In this document: positions 17,504 to 28,408 of the stretch, one piece after another
Numbering within the stretch: the first letter of the stretch is position 1
Layout of the letters: every line of letters begins with the position of its first letter
Assembly (NCBI RefSeq): GCF_003634695.1
Contig: NZ_RBWV01000001.1
Coordinates: 1-64,000 of the forward strand
Source of the DNA: Motilibacter peucedani
GTDB lineage: Bacteria > Actinomycetota > Actinomycetes > Motilibacterales > Motilibacteraceae
Length of the DNA stretch: 64,000 bases
Reading direction: 5' to 3'
Program-made: the position numbers and the translations under genes
Notes under the pieces: generated by a model
Told to the model about the DNA's origin: nothing
What the model saw: the letters and a program-made list of their open reading frames with translations, nothing else
Database searches by the model: none

Positions 17504-19615
17504 GTGGTGACCAGCACGACCAAGAGCAGCGACACGCTCGAGTGGACCGACCTCGACCGCAAGGCGGTCGACGTCTGCCGGGCCTTGGCGATGGACGCCG
17601 TGGAGAAGGCCGGCTCGGGCCACCCGGGCACCGCGATGAGCCTCGCGCCCGCCGCCTACCTGCTGTTCCAGCGCCTGCTGCGCCACGACCCGAGCGACCC
17701 GACCTGGCTGGGCCGCGACCGGTTCGTGCTGAGCGCCGGCCACTCGAGCATCACGCTGTACACCCAGCTCTACATGTCCGGCTACGGCCTCACGCTCGAC
17801 GACCTCGCGCACCTGCGCCAGTGGGACAGCCTGACCCCGGGCCACCCGGAGCACGGCCACACCGTCGGCGTCGAGACGACGACCGGACCGCTGGGCCAGG
17901 GCATCGCCACCGCCGTCGGCTTCGCCATCGCGTCCTACCGCGACCGCGCGACCTACGACCCCGAGGCGGCCCACGGCGAGAGCCCGTTCGACAACACCAT
18001 CTGGGTCATCGCCTCCGACGGCGACATGGAGGAGGGCGTGCAGGCCGAGGCGGCCTCGCTCGCCGGCCACCTGCGGCTCGGCAACCTCGTCGTGCTCTAC
18101 GACGACAACCACATCTCGATCGACGGCGACACCGACGTGGCCTTCAGCGAGGACGTCCTCGCCCGCTACGCCTCCTACGGCTGGCACGTGCAGCGCGTCG
18201 AGGATGCCGAGGACGTGCAGGCGCTCCACGCCGCGCTCACCGCCGCGCAGGCCGAGACCGGCCGCCCGAGCATCGTCGCCTCGCGCTCGATCATCGCCTG
18301 GCCGGCCCCCAACGCGCAGAACACCGCCAAGTCCCACGGGTCGGCGCTCGGCGCGGCAGAGATCGCGGCGACCAAGCAGGTGCTCGGCCTCGACCCCGAG
18401 AAGTCCTTCGACGTCCCCGACGAGGTCCTCGAGCACTCGCGCGAGGTCGTCGCCCGCGGCCGCGCGGCGCACGCCGAGTGGGAGCCCGCCTACCTCGCCT
18501 GGCGCGAGCGCGAGCCCGAGCGCGCGGCCGAGCTCGACCGCGTCACCGCCCGCCGGCTGCCCTCCGGCTGGGCCGACGCCGTCCCGAGCTTCCCCGCCGG
18601 CAAGGACGTCGCGACCCGCAAGGCCAGCGGCGACACCATCAACGCCCTGGCCGGCGTCGTCCCCGAGTTCTGGGGCGGCTCGGCCGACCTGCACGAGTCC
18701 AACCTGACCCTCGTGCACGGCGCGCAGTCGTTCGGGTCGCCGGAGAGCGGCGCCGCCAACGTCAGCTACGCAGGGCGCAACCTGCACTTCGGCATCCGCG
18801 AGCACGCCATGGGCGCCGCGATGAACGGCCTCGCCCTCTACGGCGGCAGCCGGGTCTACGGCGGCACGTTCCTGGTGTTCTCCGACTACATGCGCGGCTC
18901 GGTGCGCCTCGCGGCCCTGATGAAGGCGCCGGTCACCTACGTCTGGACCCACGACTCCATCGGCCTCGGCGAGGACGGCCCGACCCACCAGCCGATCGAG
19001 CACCTGTGGTCGCTGCGCGCGATCCCGGGCCTCAACGTGGTGCGTCCCGGCGACGCCAACGAGACGGCCATCGCCTGGCGCACGATCCTCGAGCGCGACG
19101 ACGCCCCGCACGCACTCGCGCTGAGCCGGCAGGGGATGCCGACCTACGACCGGGCACCCGGCTCGCCGTTCGCCAGCGCCGAGGACACCGCGAAGGGCGC
19201 CTACGTCCTGCGCGACGCGTCCAACGGCCAGCCCGAGGTGCTGCTCCTCGCGACCGGCTCCGAGGTGCAGATCGCGGTCGCGGCGCAGGACCTGCTCGAG
19301 GAGCAGGGCGTGCCCACCCGCGTGGTCTCCGCGCCGTGCCTCGAGTGGTTCGAGGAGCAGGACGAGTCCTACAAGCAGACCGTCCTCCCGCCCGCGGTGC
19401 GCTCGCGCGTCTCGGTGGAGGCCGGCATCGCGCAGGGCTGGTGGCGCTACCTCGGCGACACCGGCGAGGCCGTCAGCATCGAGCACTTCGGCGCCAGCGC
19501 CTCCTACAAGGTCCTCTACGAGCAGTTCGGCTTCACCGCCGAGCGCGTCGTGGCGGCGGCGCAGGCGAGCATCGCCAAGACGGCGCACATCAAGGGCAGC
19601 ACCACCGGCAACTGA
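17504..19615 (+). CDS. tkt: Transketolase
   Basis: A 703-residue thiamine diphosphate enzyme that moves two-carbon units between pentose-phosphate sugars. Features are [13 protein letters not shown] near residue 40, the ThDP/metal motif GDGDMEEG-type ([19 protein letters not shown]), and [13 protein letters not shown] with the catalytic Glu. The donor-binding [16 protein letters not shown] follows. Adjacent GTG codons at 17504 and 17507 both suit the GGAGG site. It heads the tkt-tal-zwf-opcA-pgl group. Confidence 0.96.
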   Translation: MVTSTTKSSDTLEWTDLDRKAVDVCRALAMDAVEKAGSGHPGTAMSLAPAAYLLFQRLLRHDPSDPTWLGRDRFVLSAGHSSITLYTQLYMSGYGLTLDDLAHLRQWDSLTPGHPEHGHTVGVETTTGPLGQGIATAVGFAIASYRDRATYDPEAAHGESPFDNTIWVIASDGDMEEGVQAEAASLAGHLRLGNLVVLYDDNHISIDGDTDVAFSEDVLARYASYGWHVQRVEDAEDVQALHAALTAAQAETGRPSIVASRSIIAWPAPNAQNTAKSHGSALGAAEIAATKQVLGLDPEKSFDVPDEVLEHSREVVARGRAAHAEWEPAYLAWREREPERAAELDRVTARRLPSGWADAVPSFPAGKDVATRKASGDTINALAGVVPEFWGGSADLHESNLTLVHGAQSFGSPESGAANVSYAGRNLHFGIREHAMGAAMNGLALYGGSRVYGGTFLVFSDYMRGSVRLAALMKAPVTYVWTHDSIGLGEDGPTHQPIEHLWSLRAIPGLNVVRPGDANETAIAWRTILERDDAPHALALSRQGMPTYDRAPGSPFASAEDTAKGAYVLRDASNGQPEVLLLATGSEVQIAVAAQDLLEEQGVPTRVVSAPCLEWFEEQDESYKQTVLPPAVRSRVSVEAGIAQGWWRYLGDTGEAVSIEHFGASASYKVLYEQFGFTAERVVAAAQASIAKTAHIKGSTTGN

Positions 19616-19622
19616 CGCGGCC

Positions 19623-19650
19623 GACGGGCGGCGGTGCGCCGTCGCCCGTC
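19623..19650 (+). terminator. Hairpin after tkt
   Basis: GACGGGCG at 19623-19630 pairs with CGCCCGTC at 19643-19650. Four further inner pairs close a 4-base loop, giving a 12-bp stem with one G-T pair. It starts 8 bases after the tkt stop. There is no T-run, as is usual in such GC-rich genomes. Confidence 0.5.
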
Positions 19651-19751
19651 TGACGCGTCACAGCCGGGGGCAAGACGGGAACAACGGGGCCGGTCGGCGC
19701 ACTGACCCCTACAGACAGTCCCACGCGTCCCACGTCCCGAGGAGGACTCCG

Positions 19752-20963
19752 GTGGCACCCTCGACAACAGCTGCACCCGCCCCGACCGAGCTGTCGGCCG
19801 ACCCGCTGCGCGCGCTCAGCGCCGAAGGGGTCGCGGTCTGGCTCGACGACCTCTCGCGGGCCCGCCTCCGGAGCGGCAACCTGGCCGGTCTGGTCCGCGA
19901 CAAGGCAGTCGTCGGCGTGACGACCAACCCGACGATCTTCCAGAAGGCCATCACCGGCTCCGAGGTCTACGACGAGCAGCTGCGGCAGCTCGCGCTGCGC
20001 GGCGTCGACGTCGGCGAGGCCCTGCGCGCCGTGACGACCTACGACGTGCGTTGGGGCTGCGACGTCCTGCGCCCGGTGTGGGAGGCCAGCGGCGGCCGCG
20101 ACGGCCGCGTCTCGATCGAGGTCGACCCGCGGCTGGCCCACGACACCGACCGCACGCTGGCCGAGGCCCGCGCGCTGTGGTGGCTCGTCGACCGCCCCAA
20201 CCTGCTCATCAAGGTGCCGGCGACCAAGGCCGGCCTGCCGGCCATCGCCCAGCTCATCGCCGAGGGCATCAGCGTCAACGTGACCCTGATCTTCTCCCTC
20301 GAGCGCTACGACGCGGTCATGGAGGCCTACGTCGAGGGCCTCGAGCGCGCCCGCGCCGCCGGGCACGACGTCTCCACGATCGAGAGCGTCGCCTCCTTCT
20401 TCGTCAGCCGCGTCGACACCGAGATCGACAAGCGCCTCGACGGCCTGGGCAGCGACGAGGCCAAGGCCCTCAAGGGCAAGGCGGCCGTGGCCAACGCCCG
20501 GCTCGCGTACCAGCACTACGAGGCGGTCTTCAGCACCGAGCGCTGGAAGTCGCTCGAGGCCGTCGGCGCCAAGCCGCAGCGCCCGCTCTGGGCCTCGACC
20601 GGGGTCAAGGACCCCAGCTACGACGACACGATGTACGTCGTCGACCTCGCCGCTCCCGGCACCGTCAACACGATGCCGGAGGCCACCCTCGACGCCGTCG
20701 CCGACCACGGCGTCGTCAAGGGCGACCAGGTCCGCGGGCACTACGCCGAGGCCCAGCAGGTCCTCGACTCGCTCGCCTCGCTCGGCGTCGACTACGACGA
20801 CGTCGTCCAGGTCCTCGAGGACGAGGGCGTCGACAAGTTCGAGGTGAGCTGGAACGAGCTCATCGACTCGGTCTCGGGCCAGCTCGAGAAGTTCGGCGCC
20901 GAGGTCGGCGCCGACGGCTCGACCAGCCCGGCCCACGGCGGCCCGTCCGCTGCGGGCAAGTAG
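19752..20963 (+). CDS. tal: Transaldolase
   Basis: A 403-residue class I transaldolase of the long actinobacterial type. It transfers a dihydroxyacetone unit between pentose-phosphate intermediates. The N-terminal [11 protein letters not shown] and [15 protein letters not shown] are typical. The Schiff-base lysine is in [11 protein letters not shown], and [19 protein letters not shown] follows. The GTG start has GAGGA just upstream. The N-terminus has about 20 Ala/Pro/Thr-rich residues before the conserved domain. Confidence 0.95.
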   Translation: MAPSTTAAPAPTELSADPLRALSAEGVAVWLDDLSRARLRSGNLAGLVRDKAVVGVTTNPTIFQKAITGSEVYDEQLRQLALRGVDVGEALRAVTTYDVRWGCDVLRPVWEASGGRDGRVSIEVDPRLAHDTDRTLAEARALWWLVDRPNLLIKVPATKAGLPAIAQLIAEGISVNVTLIFSLERYDAVMEAYVEGLERARAAGHDVSTIESVASFFVSRVDTEIDKRLDGLGSDEAKALKGKAAVANARLAYQHYEAVFSTERWKSLEAVGAKPQRPLWASTGVKDPSYDDTMYVVDLAAPGTVNTMPEATLDAVADHGVVKGDQVRGHYAEAQQVLDSLASLGVDYDDVVQVLEDEGVDKFEVSWNELIDSVSGQLEKFGAEVGADGSTSPAHGGPSAAGK

Positions 20964-20988
20964 CCCCACCGCACGTAGGTCCATCCCG

Positions 20989-21017
20989 CGCGCCGGGACC
21001 CGCGGGGTCCCGGCGCG
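20989..21017 (+). terminator. Hairpin between tal and zwf
   Basis: A perfect 13-bp stem (20989-21001 with 21005-21017, core GCCGGGACCC) closes a 3-base loop. It lies 25 bases after the tal stop and 27 bases before zwf. It may reduce read-through into zwf. Confidence 0.5.
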
Positions 21018-21044
21018 GCTCCGCGACCGGAAGGCACCCGCTCT

Positions 21045-22601
21045 ATGACTGCCAGCGAGGCGATGGAGAGCGGCCTGCTCTCCGCGTCCAACCCGTTGCG
21101 CGACATCCGCGACCGGCGCCTGCCGCGCGTCGCCGGGCCGGGCGGCCTGGTCATCTTCGGCGTGACGGGCGACCTGTCGCGCAAGAAGCTGATGCCGGCC
21201 ATCTACGACCTGGCCAACCGCGGCCTGCTGCCGCCGGGCTTCGCCCTCGTCGGCTTCGCCCGCCGCGACTGGGCCGACCAGGACTTCGCCCAGGTCGTGC
21301 ACGACTCGGTCAAGGAGTTCGCCCGCACCCCCTTCCGCGAGGAGGTCTGGCAGCAGCTCGCCGAGGGGGTGCGCTTCGTGCCCGGCGAGTTCGGCGACGC
21401 CCAGGCCTTCGAGCAGCTCAAGCGCACCATCCACGAGCTCGACGAGCAGCGCGGCACCGGCGGCAACCACGCCTTCTACCTCTCCGTACCGCCGAAGTTC
21501 TTCCCCGACGTCGTCCGTCAGCTCAAGGAGACCGGCCTGGCCGACGGGCCGCCCGACGCCTGGCGCCGGGTCGTCATCGAGAAGCCGTTCGGGCACGACC
21601 TGGCCAGCGCCCAGGAGCTCAACCGGATCGTCGCCGAGGTCTTCCCGCCGCAGTCGGTCTTCCGCATCGACCACTACCTCGGCAAGGAGACGGTCCAGAA
21701 CATCCTGGCGCTGCGCTTCGCCAACGAGATGTTCGAGCCGATCTGGAACCGCGGCTACGTCGACCACGTGCAGATCACCATGGCCGAGGACATCGGCATC
21801 GGCGGCCGCGCCGGCTACTACGACGGCATCGGCGCCGCGCGCGACGTCATCCAGAACCACCTGCTCCAGCTGCTCGCCCTCACGGCGATGGAGGAGCCGG
21901 TCTCGTTCGACGCGCGCGACCTGCGCCTGGAGAAGCTCAAGGTGCTGGGCGCGACGCACGCCCCGGCCGACCTCTCGCTGGCGACGGCGCGCGGGCAGTA
22001 CGCCGAGGGCTGGCAGGGCGGGGTCCACGTCCCCGGCTACCTGCAGGAGGAGGGCATCCCGGCCGACTCCACGACCGAGACCTACGCCGCGGTCAAGCTG
22101 GAGATCGACACCCGCCGCTGGGCAGGCGTCCCGTTCTACCTGCGCACCGGCAAGCGGCTCGGCCGCCGCGTCACCGAGATCGCGGTCGTCTTCCACCGCG
22201 CGCCCCACCTGCCCTTCACCCGCAACGCGGTCGAGGAGCTCGGCCAGAACGCGCTCGTCATGCGCATCCAGCCCGACGAGGGCATGACGGTGCGGTTCGG
22301 CTCCAAGGTCCCCGGCACCTCGATGGAGGTGCGCGACGTGACCATGGACTTCGCCTACGGCCACTCGTTCACCGAGTCGAGCCCCGAGGCCTACGAGCGG
22401 CTGATCCTCGACGTCCTGCTGGGCGACCCGCCGCTGTTCCCGCGCCACGAGGAGGTCGAGAGCTCCTGGCGGATCCTCGACCCGATCGAGGACTACTGGC
22501 GCACCCAGGGCCAGCCGGAGCAGTACCCCTCCGGCACGTGGGGCCCGACGTCCGCCGACGAGATGCTGGCGCGCGAGGGCCGCGCCTGGCGTCGACCCTG
22601 A
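21045..22601 (+). CDS. zwf: Glucose-6-phosphate 1-dehydrogenase
   Basis: A 518-residue NADP-dependent enzyme for the first oxidative pentose-phosphate step. The dinucleotide loop is GVTGDLSRKKLMPA near residue 40 and the substrate and catalytic site is RIDHYLGKE. The EKPFGHDL segment is also typical. The product 6-phosphogluconolactone is used by pgl two genes downstream. opcA directly follows and encodes its assembly partner. Confidence 0.96.
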   Translation: MTASEAMESGLLSASNPLRDIRDRRLPRVAGPGGLVIFGVTGDLSRKKLMPAIYDLANRGLLPPGFALVGFARRDWADQDFAQVVHDSVKEFARTPFREEVWQQLAEGVRFVPGEFGDAQAFEQLKRTIHELDEQRGTGGNHAFYLSVPPKFFPDVVRQLKETGLADGPPDAWRRVVIEKPFGHDLASAQELNRIVAEVFPPQSVFRIDHYLGKETVQNILALRFANEMFEPIWNRGYVDHVQITMAEDIGIGGRAGYYDGIGAARDVIQNHLLQLLALTAMEEPVSFDARDLRLEKLKVLGATHAPADLSLATARGQYAEGWQGGVHVPGYLQEEGIPADSTTETYAAVKLEIDTRRWAGVPFYLRTGKRLGRRVTEIAVVFHRAPHLPFTRNAVEELGQNALVMRIQPDEGMTVRFGSKVPGTSMEVRDVTMDFAYGHSFTESSPEAYERLILDVLLGDPPLFPRHEEVESSWRILDPIEDYWRTQGQPEQYPSGTWGPTSADEMLAREGRAWRRP

Positions 22602-22617
22602 GAGGCGAGCACCCCGC

Positions 22618-23676
22618 ATGAACATCGACCTGACCGACACCACCGCCGGCAAGATCCACAACGCCATCCTCGACGCCCGCCGGCGCTCGGGGTCGGCCGC
22701 GACCGGCGCCGTGCTGACGCTGGTCATCGTCACCGACGAGCAGGGCCACTACGACGCGCTGAAGGCGGCCACCTCGGCCTCCCGAGAGCACCCGTCGCGC
22801 ATCCTCGTGGTCGTCGCCCGCCCCGGGCGCGGCGAGCCCCGCCTCGACGCCGAGGTCCGCACCAGCGGCGAGTCCGGCCCGGGCGAGGTCGTCATCCTGC
22901 GCATGCACGGCGAGCTGGCGCACCACGCCGACAGCGTCGTGCTCCCGCTGCTGCTCACCGACGCGCCCGTGGTGGCGTGGTGGCCCGGTGGTGCGCCGGA
23001 GAACCCGAAGACCCACCCCATCGGCGCCATCGCCCAGCGGCGGATCACCGACGCGGCCGCCAGCATGGAGCCGATGGAGGAGCTCGCCAAGCGGGCGGCT
23101 GGCTACACCGACGGCGACACCGACCTGTCGTGGACCCGGCTGAGCCAGTGGCGCACGTTCCTGGCCGGCGCCCTCGACCAGGTCCCCGCCCGCGTGACGG
23201 CGGCCTGGGTGGAGAGCGAGCCCGAGTCCCCCAGCGCCGAGCTGCTCGCCCGCTGGCTCGACAACCGGCTCGGCGTCCACGTCGAGCGGGCGACCAGCAA
23301 CGGGCCGGGGATCACCGGCGTACGCCTGACGACCACCGTCGGCGACGTCGCCATCTCCCGCGGCGACGGCCGCGTCGCGGCGATCAGCCTGCCGGGCTCG
23401 CCGCAGCGCTCCGTCGCGCTGCCCCGCCGCCCGCTCACCGAGCTGCTGGTCGAGGAGCTGCGCCGCCTGGACGCCGACGAGGTCTACGGCGAGTCGCTCC
23501 GGGCGCCGCACGACGCCCACCCGGCGGGCGCTGGGCCCGAGCCCCGGGGCGAGGGCCAGCCGCAGGACGACCAGCCGCACACCGACGAGCACGGCGACGC
23601 GCACAGCGGCGACCCGTCGGACGCGCCGGCCGAGGGGGGCTCCGAGCAGGAGGTCCTCGAGGGCCACCCGCAGTGA
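22618..23676 (+). CDS. opcA: OpcA, glucose-6-phosphate dehydrogenase assembly protein
   Basis: A 352-residue OpcA-family protein needed for full activity of Zwf in actinomycetes and cyanobacteria. Family segments are DAPVVAWWPGGAPENP, GAIAQRRITDAA and DLSWTRLSQWRTFLA. The last 50 or so residues are a disordered tail rich in Asp, Glu, His, Gly and Pro that looks lineage-specific. It starts 16 bases after zwf and its stop overlaps the pgl start. Confidence 0.93.
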   Translation: MNIDLTDTTAGKIHNAILDARRRSGSAATGAVLTLVIVTDEQGHYDALKAATSASREHPSRILVVVARPGRGEPRLDAEVRTSGESGPGEVVILRMHGELAHHADSVVLPLLLTDAPVVAWWPGGAPENPKTHPIGAIAQRRITDAAASMEPMEELAKRAAGYTDGDTDLSWTRLSQWRTFLAGALDQVPARVTAAWVESEPESPSAELLARWLDNRLGVHVERATSNGPGITGVRLTTTVGDVAISRGDGRVAAISLPGSPQRSVALPRRPLTELLVEELRRLDADEVYGESLRAPHDAHPAGAGPEPRGEGQPQDDQPHTDEHGDAHSGDPSDAPAEGGSEQEVLEGHPQ

Positions 23677-24425
23677 GCGCCGAGCGGTCCCCCGAGCTGG
23701 TCCGCCGTCCGGACGCCTCGGCGCTCGCCGACGCCGTCGCCGAGAGGCTGCTCGCCCGCATCGCCGAGGCGCAGCAGCAGCGCGGCCGGGCTGCGGTGGT
23801 GCTGACGGGCGGAGGCATCGGCACGGCGACGCTGCGCAGCGTCGCCGCAGCCCCCGGCCGCGAGACCGTGGACTGGTCGCGCGTCGAGCTGTGGTGGGGC
23901 GACGAGCGCTACCTGCCCGCGGGCGACCCCGACCGCAACGACACCGGCGCCGACGAGGCGCTGCTCCGAGCGGTGCCGCTCGACCCGGCCAAGGTCCACC
24001 GCGTCGCGGGCCCCGAGCGCAGCGAGAGCGTGGAGGCCTCGGCCGCCGACTACGCCGAGGCGCTGGGCGCCGCGCCGGCCCGCGACGGGCTGCCCGACCT
24101 CGACGTGCTGCTGCTCGGCGTCGGGCCTGACGCCCACGTGGCCTCGCTCTTCCCGGAGCACCCGGCCCAGGACGCCGACGGGCTGGCGGTGCCGGTGCAC
24201 GACTCGCCCAAGCCGCCGCCGACGCGGGTCAGCCTCAGCTGGCGGGCGATCGGCGCCGCCCGTGAGGTCTGGCTGCTCGCGGCCGGCGGCGAGAAGGCGT
24301 CGGCGGTGGCCGCCGCGCTCGCCCCGGGCGCCGAGCGGCGCACGACGCCCGCCTCGGGCGCGCACGGCCGGGAGCGTACGGTGTGGTTCCTCGACGACGC
24401 CGCGGCCGCCGAGCTGCCCGGCTGA
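23673..24425 (+). CDS. pgl: 6-phosphogluconolactonase
   Basis: A 250-residue SugarP isomerase-fold protein that hydrolyses 6-phosphogluconolactone. Motifs are VVLTGGGIGTATLRSV (phosphate binding), WWGDERYLPAGDPDRND, and LLLGVGPDAHVASLFP with the catalytic His. The GTG start overlaps the opcA stop (GTGA). With zwf and opcA it completes the oxidative branch up to 6-phosphogluconate; gnd is not in this window. Confidence 0.93.
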   Translation: MSAERSPELVRRPDASALADAVAERLLARIAEAQQQRGRAAVVLTGGGIGTATLRSVAAAPGRETVDWSRVELWWGDERYLPAGDPDRNDTGADEALLRAVPLDPAKVHRVAGPERSESVEASAADYAEALGAAPARDGLPDLDVLLLGVGPDAHVASLFPEHPAQDADGLAVPVHDSPKPPPTRVSLSWRAIGAAREVWLLAAGGEKASAVAAALAPGAERRTTPASGAHGRERTVWFLDDAAAAELPG

Positions 24426-24430
24426 GACCG

Positions 24431-24449
24431 AGCCGGCGCTCCGGCGGCT
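24431..24449. terminator. Small hairpin between convergent pgl and rbpA
   Basis: AGCCGG pairs with CCGG-GGCT across a 4-base loop with one bulged C. It overlaps the rbpA stop codon. The stem is short, so its role as a terminator is uncertain. Confidence 0.25.
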
Positions 24450-24795
24450 ACTCGCCCCGGCGCTTGCGCAGCTGCTCGAGCGCCTCGGAGAGGATCGCCT
24501 CTCCGTCGGCCTCGGTGCGCCGCTCCTTCACGTAGGCCAGGTGCGTCTTGTAGGGCTCGGTGCGCGGCGCGGCCGGCGGGTTGTCGCGGTCCTGGCCGGC
24601 CGGGAGGCCGCAGCGCGGGCAGTCCCACACCTCGGGCGGCGCGACACCCGGCTCCTCGGCGAAGCTGGGCTTGCTCTCGTGCCCCCGGGCGCACCAGTAG
24701 GACACGCGGATGCGCGGCGCGGTGTCGCCGCGCTCGGCCTCGCCCATGGGTCCGGCGCCGACGCGGCTCCCCCGGATCGCGTTGCCACTGGCCAC
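24448..24795 (-). CDS. rbpA: RbpA, RNA polymerase-binding protein
   Basis: A 115-residue actinobacteria-specific activator that binds the principal sigma factor and core RNA polymerase. The zinc-site residues are in YWCARGHESKPSF and WDCPRCG (two Cys, with Cys/His upstream), and the sigma-interacting C-terminus is HLAYVKERRTEADGEAILSEAL. The N-terminal basic segment begins ASGNAIRGSRVGAGPMGEAERG, the usual RbpA form. The GTG start at 24795 has GGAGAA a few bases upstream. It lies convergent to pgl. Confidence 0.93.
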   Translation of the reverse strand: MASGNAIRGSRVGAGPMGEAERGDTAPRIRVSYWCARGHESKPSFAEEPGVAPPEVWDCPRCGLPAGQDRDNPPAAPRTEPYKTHLAYVKERRTEADGEAILSEALEQLRKRRGE

Positions 24796-24893
24796 TGGAG
24801 TTCTCCTGGAGGTCGCTCGTGCTGGGGACGGTCGTCGCGCGGGTCGTCGTGCGCGGGTAGGACGGGCCCGGGCGCGCCGGGCTGGGGTGCAGC

Positions 24894-25133
24894 CTAGACG
24901 CGCGCGAGCAGGCCGAGGGCGACGATGCAGGCGAACCACACGATCCCGATGCCGATCGTGAGGCGGTCGAGGTTGCGCTCGACGACGCTTGAGCCGCCCA
25001 GCGAGGTCGAGACGCCACCGCCGAACATGTCGGACAGGCCACCGCCCTTGCCCTTGTGCAGCAGGACGAGCAGGATCATCAGCAGGCTCGCGACGACCAG
25101 CACGGCAGAGAAGATCGTCTCGACGACGCTCAC
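24894..25133 (-). CDS. secG: SecG, preprotein translocase subunit
   Basis: A 79-residue membrane protein with two helices (VVASLLMILLVLLH and LTIGIGIVWFACIVALGLL) joined by the Gly-rich KGKGGGLSDMFGGG loop that marks SecG. It is the accessory subunit of the SecYEG channel. It follows tpiA, the standard gap-pgk-tpi-secG order of actinomycetes. A TACCCT sequence 31 bases upstream could give it its own promoter. Confidence 0.93.
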   Translation of the reverse strand: MSVVETIFSAVLVVASLLMILLVLLHKGKGGGLSDMFGGGVSTSLGGSSVVERNLDRLTIGIGIVWFACIVALGLLARV

Positions 25134-25187
25134 GGGACCTCCGGGGAAGAAGCTGTCACGGACAGGGTACGACGCGGAGCGGGGGGT

Positions 25188-25979
25188 CTAGGACTTCGCC
25201 GCGTCGAACCGCACGATCCGGGTGAAGTCCTCGGCGTCGAGGCTCGCACCGCCCACGAGCGCACCGTCGACGTCGGGCTGCGCCATGATCGCGCCGGCGT
25301 TGCTGCCCTTGACCGAGCCGCCGTAGAGGACGCGCACAGCGCCGGCGACCTCGGGCGAAGCCAGGTCGGCGAGCCGCTCGCGCACCGCGGCGCACACCTC
25401 CTGGGCGTTCTCCGGGGTGGCGACCTCGCCGGTGCCGATCGCCCAGACGGGCTCGTAGGCGATGACGACCTTCGCGACCTCGTCGGCCGACAGGCCGGAC
25501 AGCGCTCCGTCGAGCTGGCTGATGCAGTGGCTGACGTGCCCGTCGGCCTTGCGGACCTCGAGCCCCTCGCCGATGCACAGGATCGGGGTGAGCTCGTGCT
25601 TGAGCGCAGCCTTGACCTTGGCGTTGACGACCTCGTCGGTCTCGGCGTGGTACTGCCGGCGCTCGGAGTGCCCGACGACCACGTAGGTGCAGCCGAGCTT
25701 CGAGAGCATCGAGCCGGAGACCTCGCCGGTGTAGGCGCCCGAGTCGTGCGCGCTGATGTCCTGCGCGCCGTAGGCGATGCCCAGCTTGTCGCCGTCGACC
25801 AGCGTCTGGACGCTGCGGATGTCGGTGAACGGCGGGAGCACGACCACGTCTGCCCGGTCGAAGTCCTTCTCCTCCAGGCGGAAGGCGAGGTCCTGCACGA
25901 GGCGGATCGCCTCGAGGTGGTTCAGGGTCATCTTCCAGTTGCCCGCGAGGAGGGGCTTGCGGGTGGTGGCCATGCTCAT
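25188..25979 (-). CDS. tpiA: Triose-phosphate isomerase
   Basis: A 263-residue TIM barrel that interconverts dihydroxyacetone phosphate and glyceraldehyde 3-phosphate. The catalytic residues are Lys in GNWKMTL, His in VVVGHSERR and Glu in [11 protein letters not shown]. The phosphate loop is [10 protein letters not shown]. The ATG at 25979 overlaps the pgk stop (ATGA); a second ATG two codons later is also possible. Confidence 0.96.
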   Translation of the reverse strand: MSMATTRKPLLAGNWKMTLNHLEAIRLVQDLAFRLEEKDFDRADVVVLPPFTDIRSVQTLVDGDKLGIAYGAQDISAHDSGAYTGEVSGSMLSKLGCTYVVVGHSERRQYHAETDEVVNAKVKAALKHELTPILCIGEGLEVRKADGHVSHCISQLDGALSGLSADEVAKVVIAYEPVWAIGTGEVATPENAQEVCAAVRERLADLASPEVAGAVRVLYGGSVKGSNAGAIMAQPDVDGALVGGASLDAEDFTRIVRFDAAKS

Positions 25980-27205
25980 GCTCCCAGTGCCGAGAGACCG
26001 GGCAGCGTCTTGCCCTCGAGGTACTCGAGGCTCGCACCGCCGCCGGTCGAGATGTGTCCGAACGAGGCCTCGTCGAAGCCGAGGGTGCGTACGGCTGCGG
26101 CTGAGTCGCCGCCGCCGACGACGGTGAGCGCGCCGGCCGCCGTGGCGTCGGCGAGCGCCTGGGCCACCGCCCGGGTGCCGCCGGCGTAGGGCTCCATCTC
26201 GAACACGCCCATCGGGCCGTTCCAGAAGACCGTCCGCGCGTCGGCGAGGGCCGCGGCGAACGCGGCGCCCGAGGCGGGGCCGATGTCGAGCCCGAGGCGG
26301 TCGGCCGGGATCGCGTCGGCGGCGACGACCTGCGGGTCGGCGTCGGCCGCGAACGCGGTCGCCGCCACGACGTCGGTGGGCAGCAGGATCTCGATGCCGG
26401 CCTCCTCGGCGCGCGCGAGGTAGCCCCGCGCGGTCTCGAGCTGGTCCTCCTCGAGCAGGCTCTTGCCGACCTCGTGGCCCTGGGCCTTGAGGAAGGTGAA
26501 CAGCATGCCGCCGCCGATGAGCAGGCGGTCGCCGCGCACCATCAGGCGCAGCAGGTTGTCGATGACTCCGAGCTTGTCGGACACCTTCGAGCCGCCGAGC
26601 ACCACCGCGTAGGGGCGGGCCGGGTCGACGGTGAGCCGGCGCAGCACCTCGACCTCGGCGAGCACCAGGCCGCCGACGGCGGCCGGCACGCGCTGGGGGA
26701 CGTCGAACACGCTGGCGTGCTTGCGGTGGACGGCGCCGAAGCCGTCGCCGACGTAGGCGCCGTCCTCGCCGAGCAGCGCGACGAGCGCGTCGGCGAAGGC
26801 GCCGCGCTCGGCGTCGTCCTTGCTCGTCTCGCCCGGGTTGAAGCGCAGGTTCTCGAGCAGCGCGACGTCGCCGTCGCCGAGGCCGGTGACCGCGGCCTGC
26901 GCCTCGGGCCCGACGGTGTCGCCGGCGAAGACGACCGGCGCGCCGAGGACCTCGGCCAGCCGCGCCGCGACCGGCGCGAGGGAGTACTTCGCCTCGGGCG
27001 CGCCCTTGGGGCGGCCGAAGTGCGCCACGACCACGACGCGGGCGCCGCGGGACGCGAGCTCGCGGATGGTCGGCACGGAGGCGCGGATGCGCCCGTCGTC
27101 GGTGATGCGCGGGGCCTCCGGCGCGCCCTCCATGGGCACGTTGAGGTCGGAGCGCACCAGCACGCGGCGGCCGCGCAGGTCGCCCAGGTCGTCGATCGTC
27201 TTCAC
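25976..27205 (-). CDS. pgk: Phosphoglycerate kinase
   Basis: A 409-residue glycolytic kinase that makes ATP from 1,3-bisphosphoglycerate. The N-terminal RSDLNVPM, the central [15 protein letters not shown] and the C-terminal [11 protein letters not shown] nucleotide loop are diagnostic. The start is GTG, with GGAGAAGGG upstream. It is separated from gap by a perfect hairpin, so pgk-tpiA may have a promoter of its own. Confidence 0.96.
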   Translation of the reverse strand: MKTIDDLGDLRGRRVLVRSDLNVPMEGAPEAPRITDDGRIRASVPTIRELASRGARVVVVAHFGRPKGAPEAKYSLAPVAARLAEVLGAPVVFAGDTVGPEAQAAVTGLGDGDVALLENLRFNPGETSKDDAERGAFADALVALLGEDGAYVGDGFGAVHRKHASVFDVPQRVPAAVGGLVLAEVEVLRRLTVDPARPYAVVLGGSKVSDKLGVIDNLLRLMVRGDRLLIGGGMLFTFLKAQGHEVGKSLLEEDQLETARGYLARAEEAGIEILLPTDVVAATAFAADADPQVVAADAIPADRLGLDIGPASGAAFAAALADARTVFWNGPMGVFEMEPYAGGTRAVAQALADATAAGALTVVGGGDSAAAVRTLGFDEASFGHISTGGGASLEYLEGKTLPGLSALGA

Positions 27206-27229
27206 GAGGAGCCCTTCTCCGGTAGGCGC

Positions 27230-27267
27230 ACGACAGTCCCGGGCCCGACGGGGCCCGGGACTGTCGT
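27230..27267 (-). terminator. Perfect hairpin after gap
   Basis: A 17-bp perfect stem (27230-27246 with 27251-27267, containing AGTCCCGGGCCC) closes the loop GACG. It lies 13 bases past the gap stop and 24 bases before pgk. It is one of the two strongest hairpins in the window. Confidence 0.7.
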
Positions 27268-27280
27268 CAGCGTGGACGCG

Positions 27281-28312
<1,032 letters not shown>

Positions 28313-28389
28313 TCAAGCCACCTGGAGCCTATCGCGGCCGGGTGCGGGCGCGGACCACGGGTCCAGCCCGTGGACGCTCCCCGCGCTCC

Positions 28390-28407
28390 CCCGACCGGTC
28401 GGTCGGG
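28390..28407 (-). terminator. Hairpin after whiA
   Basis: CCCGACC (28390-28396) pairs with GGTCGGG (28401-28407) around GGTC. It begins 2 bases past the whiA stop and so closes the uvrC-rapZ-yvcK-whiA operon. Confidence 0.4.
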
Positions 28408-28408
28408 C

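Noticed and set aside
19590-22733. Minus-strand open frame of about 1000 codons opposite tal and zwf
   Set aside because: It is the mirror of strongly conserved forward genes, and its Leu/Gly/Arg/Asp/Val repeats match no known family.
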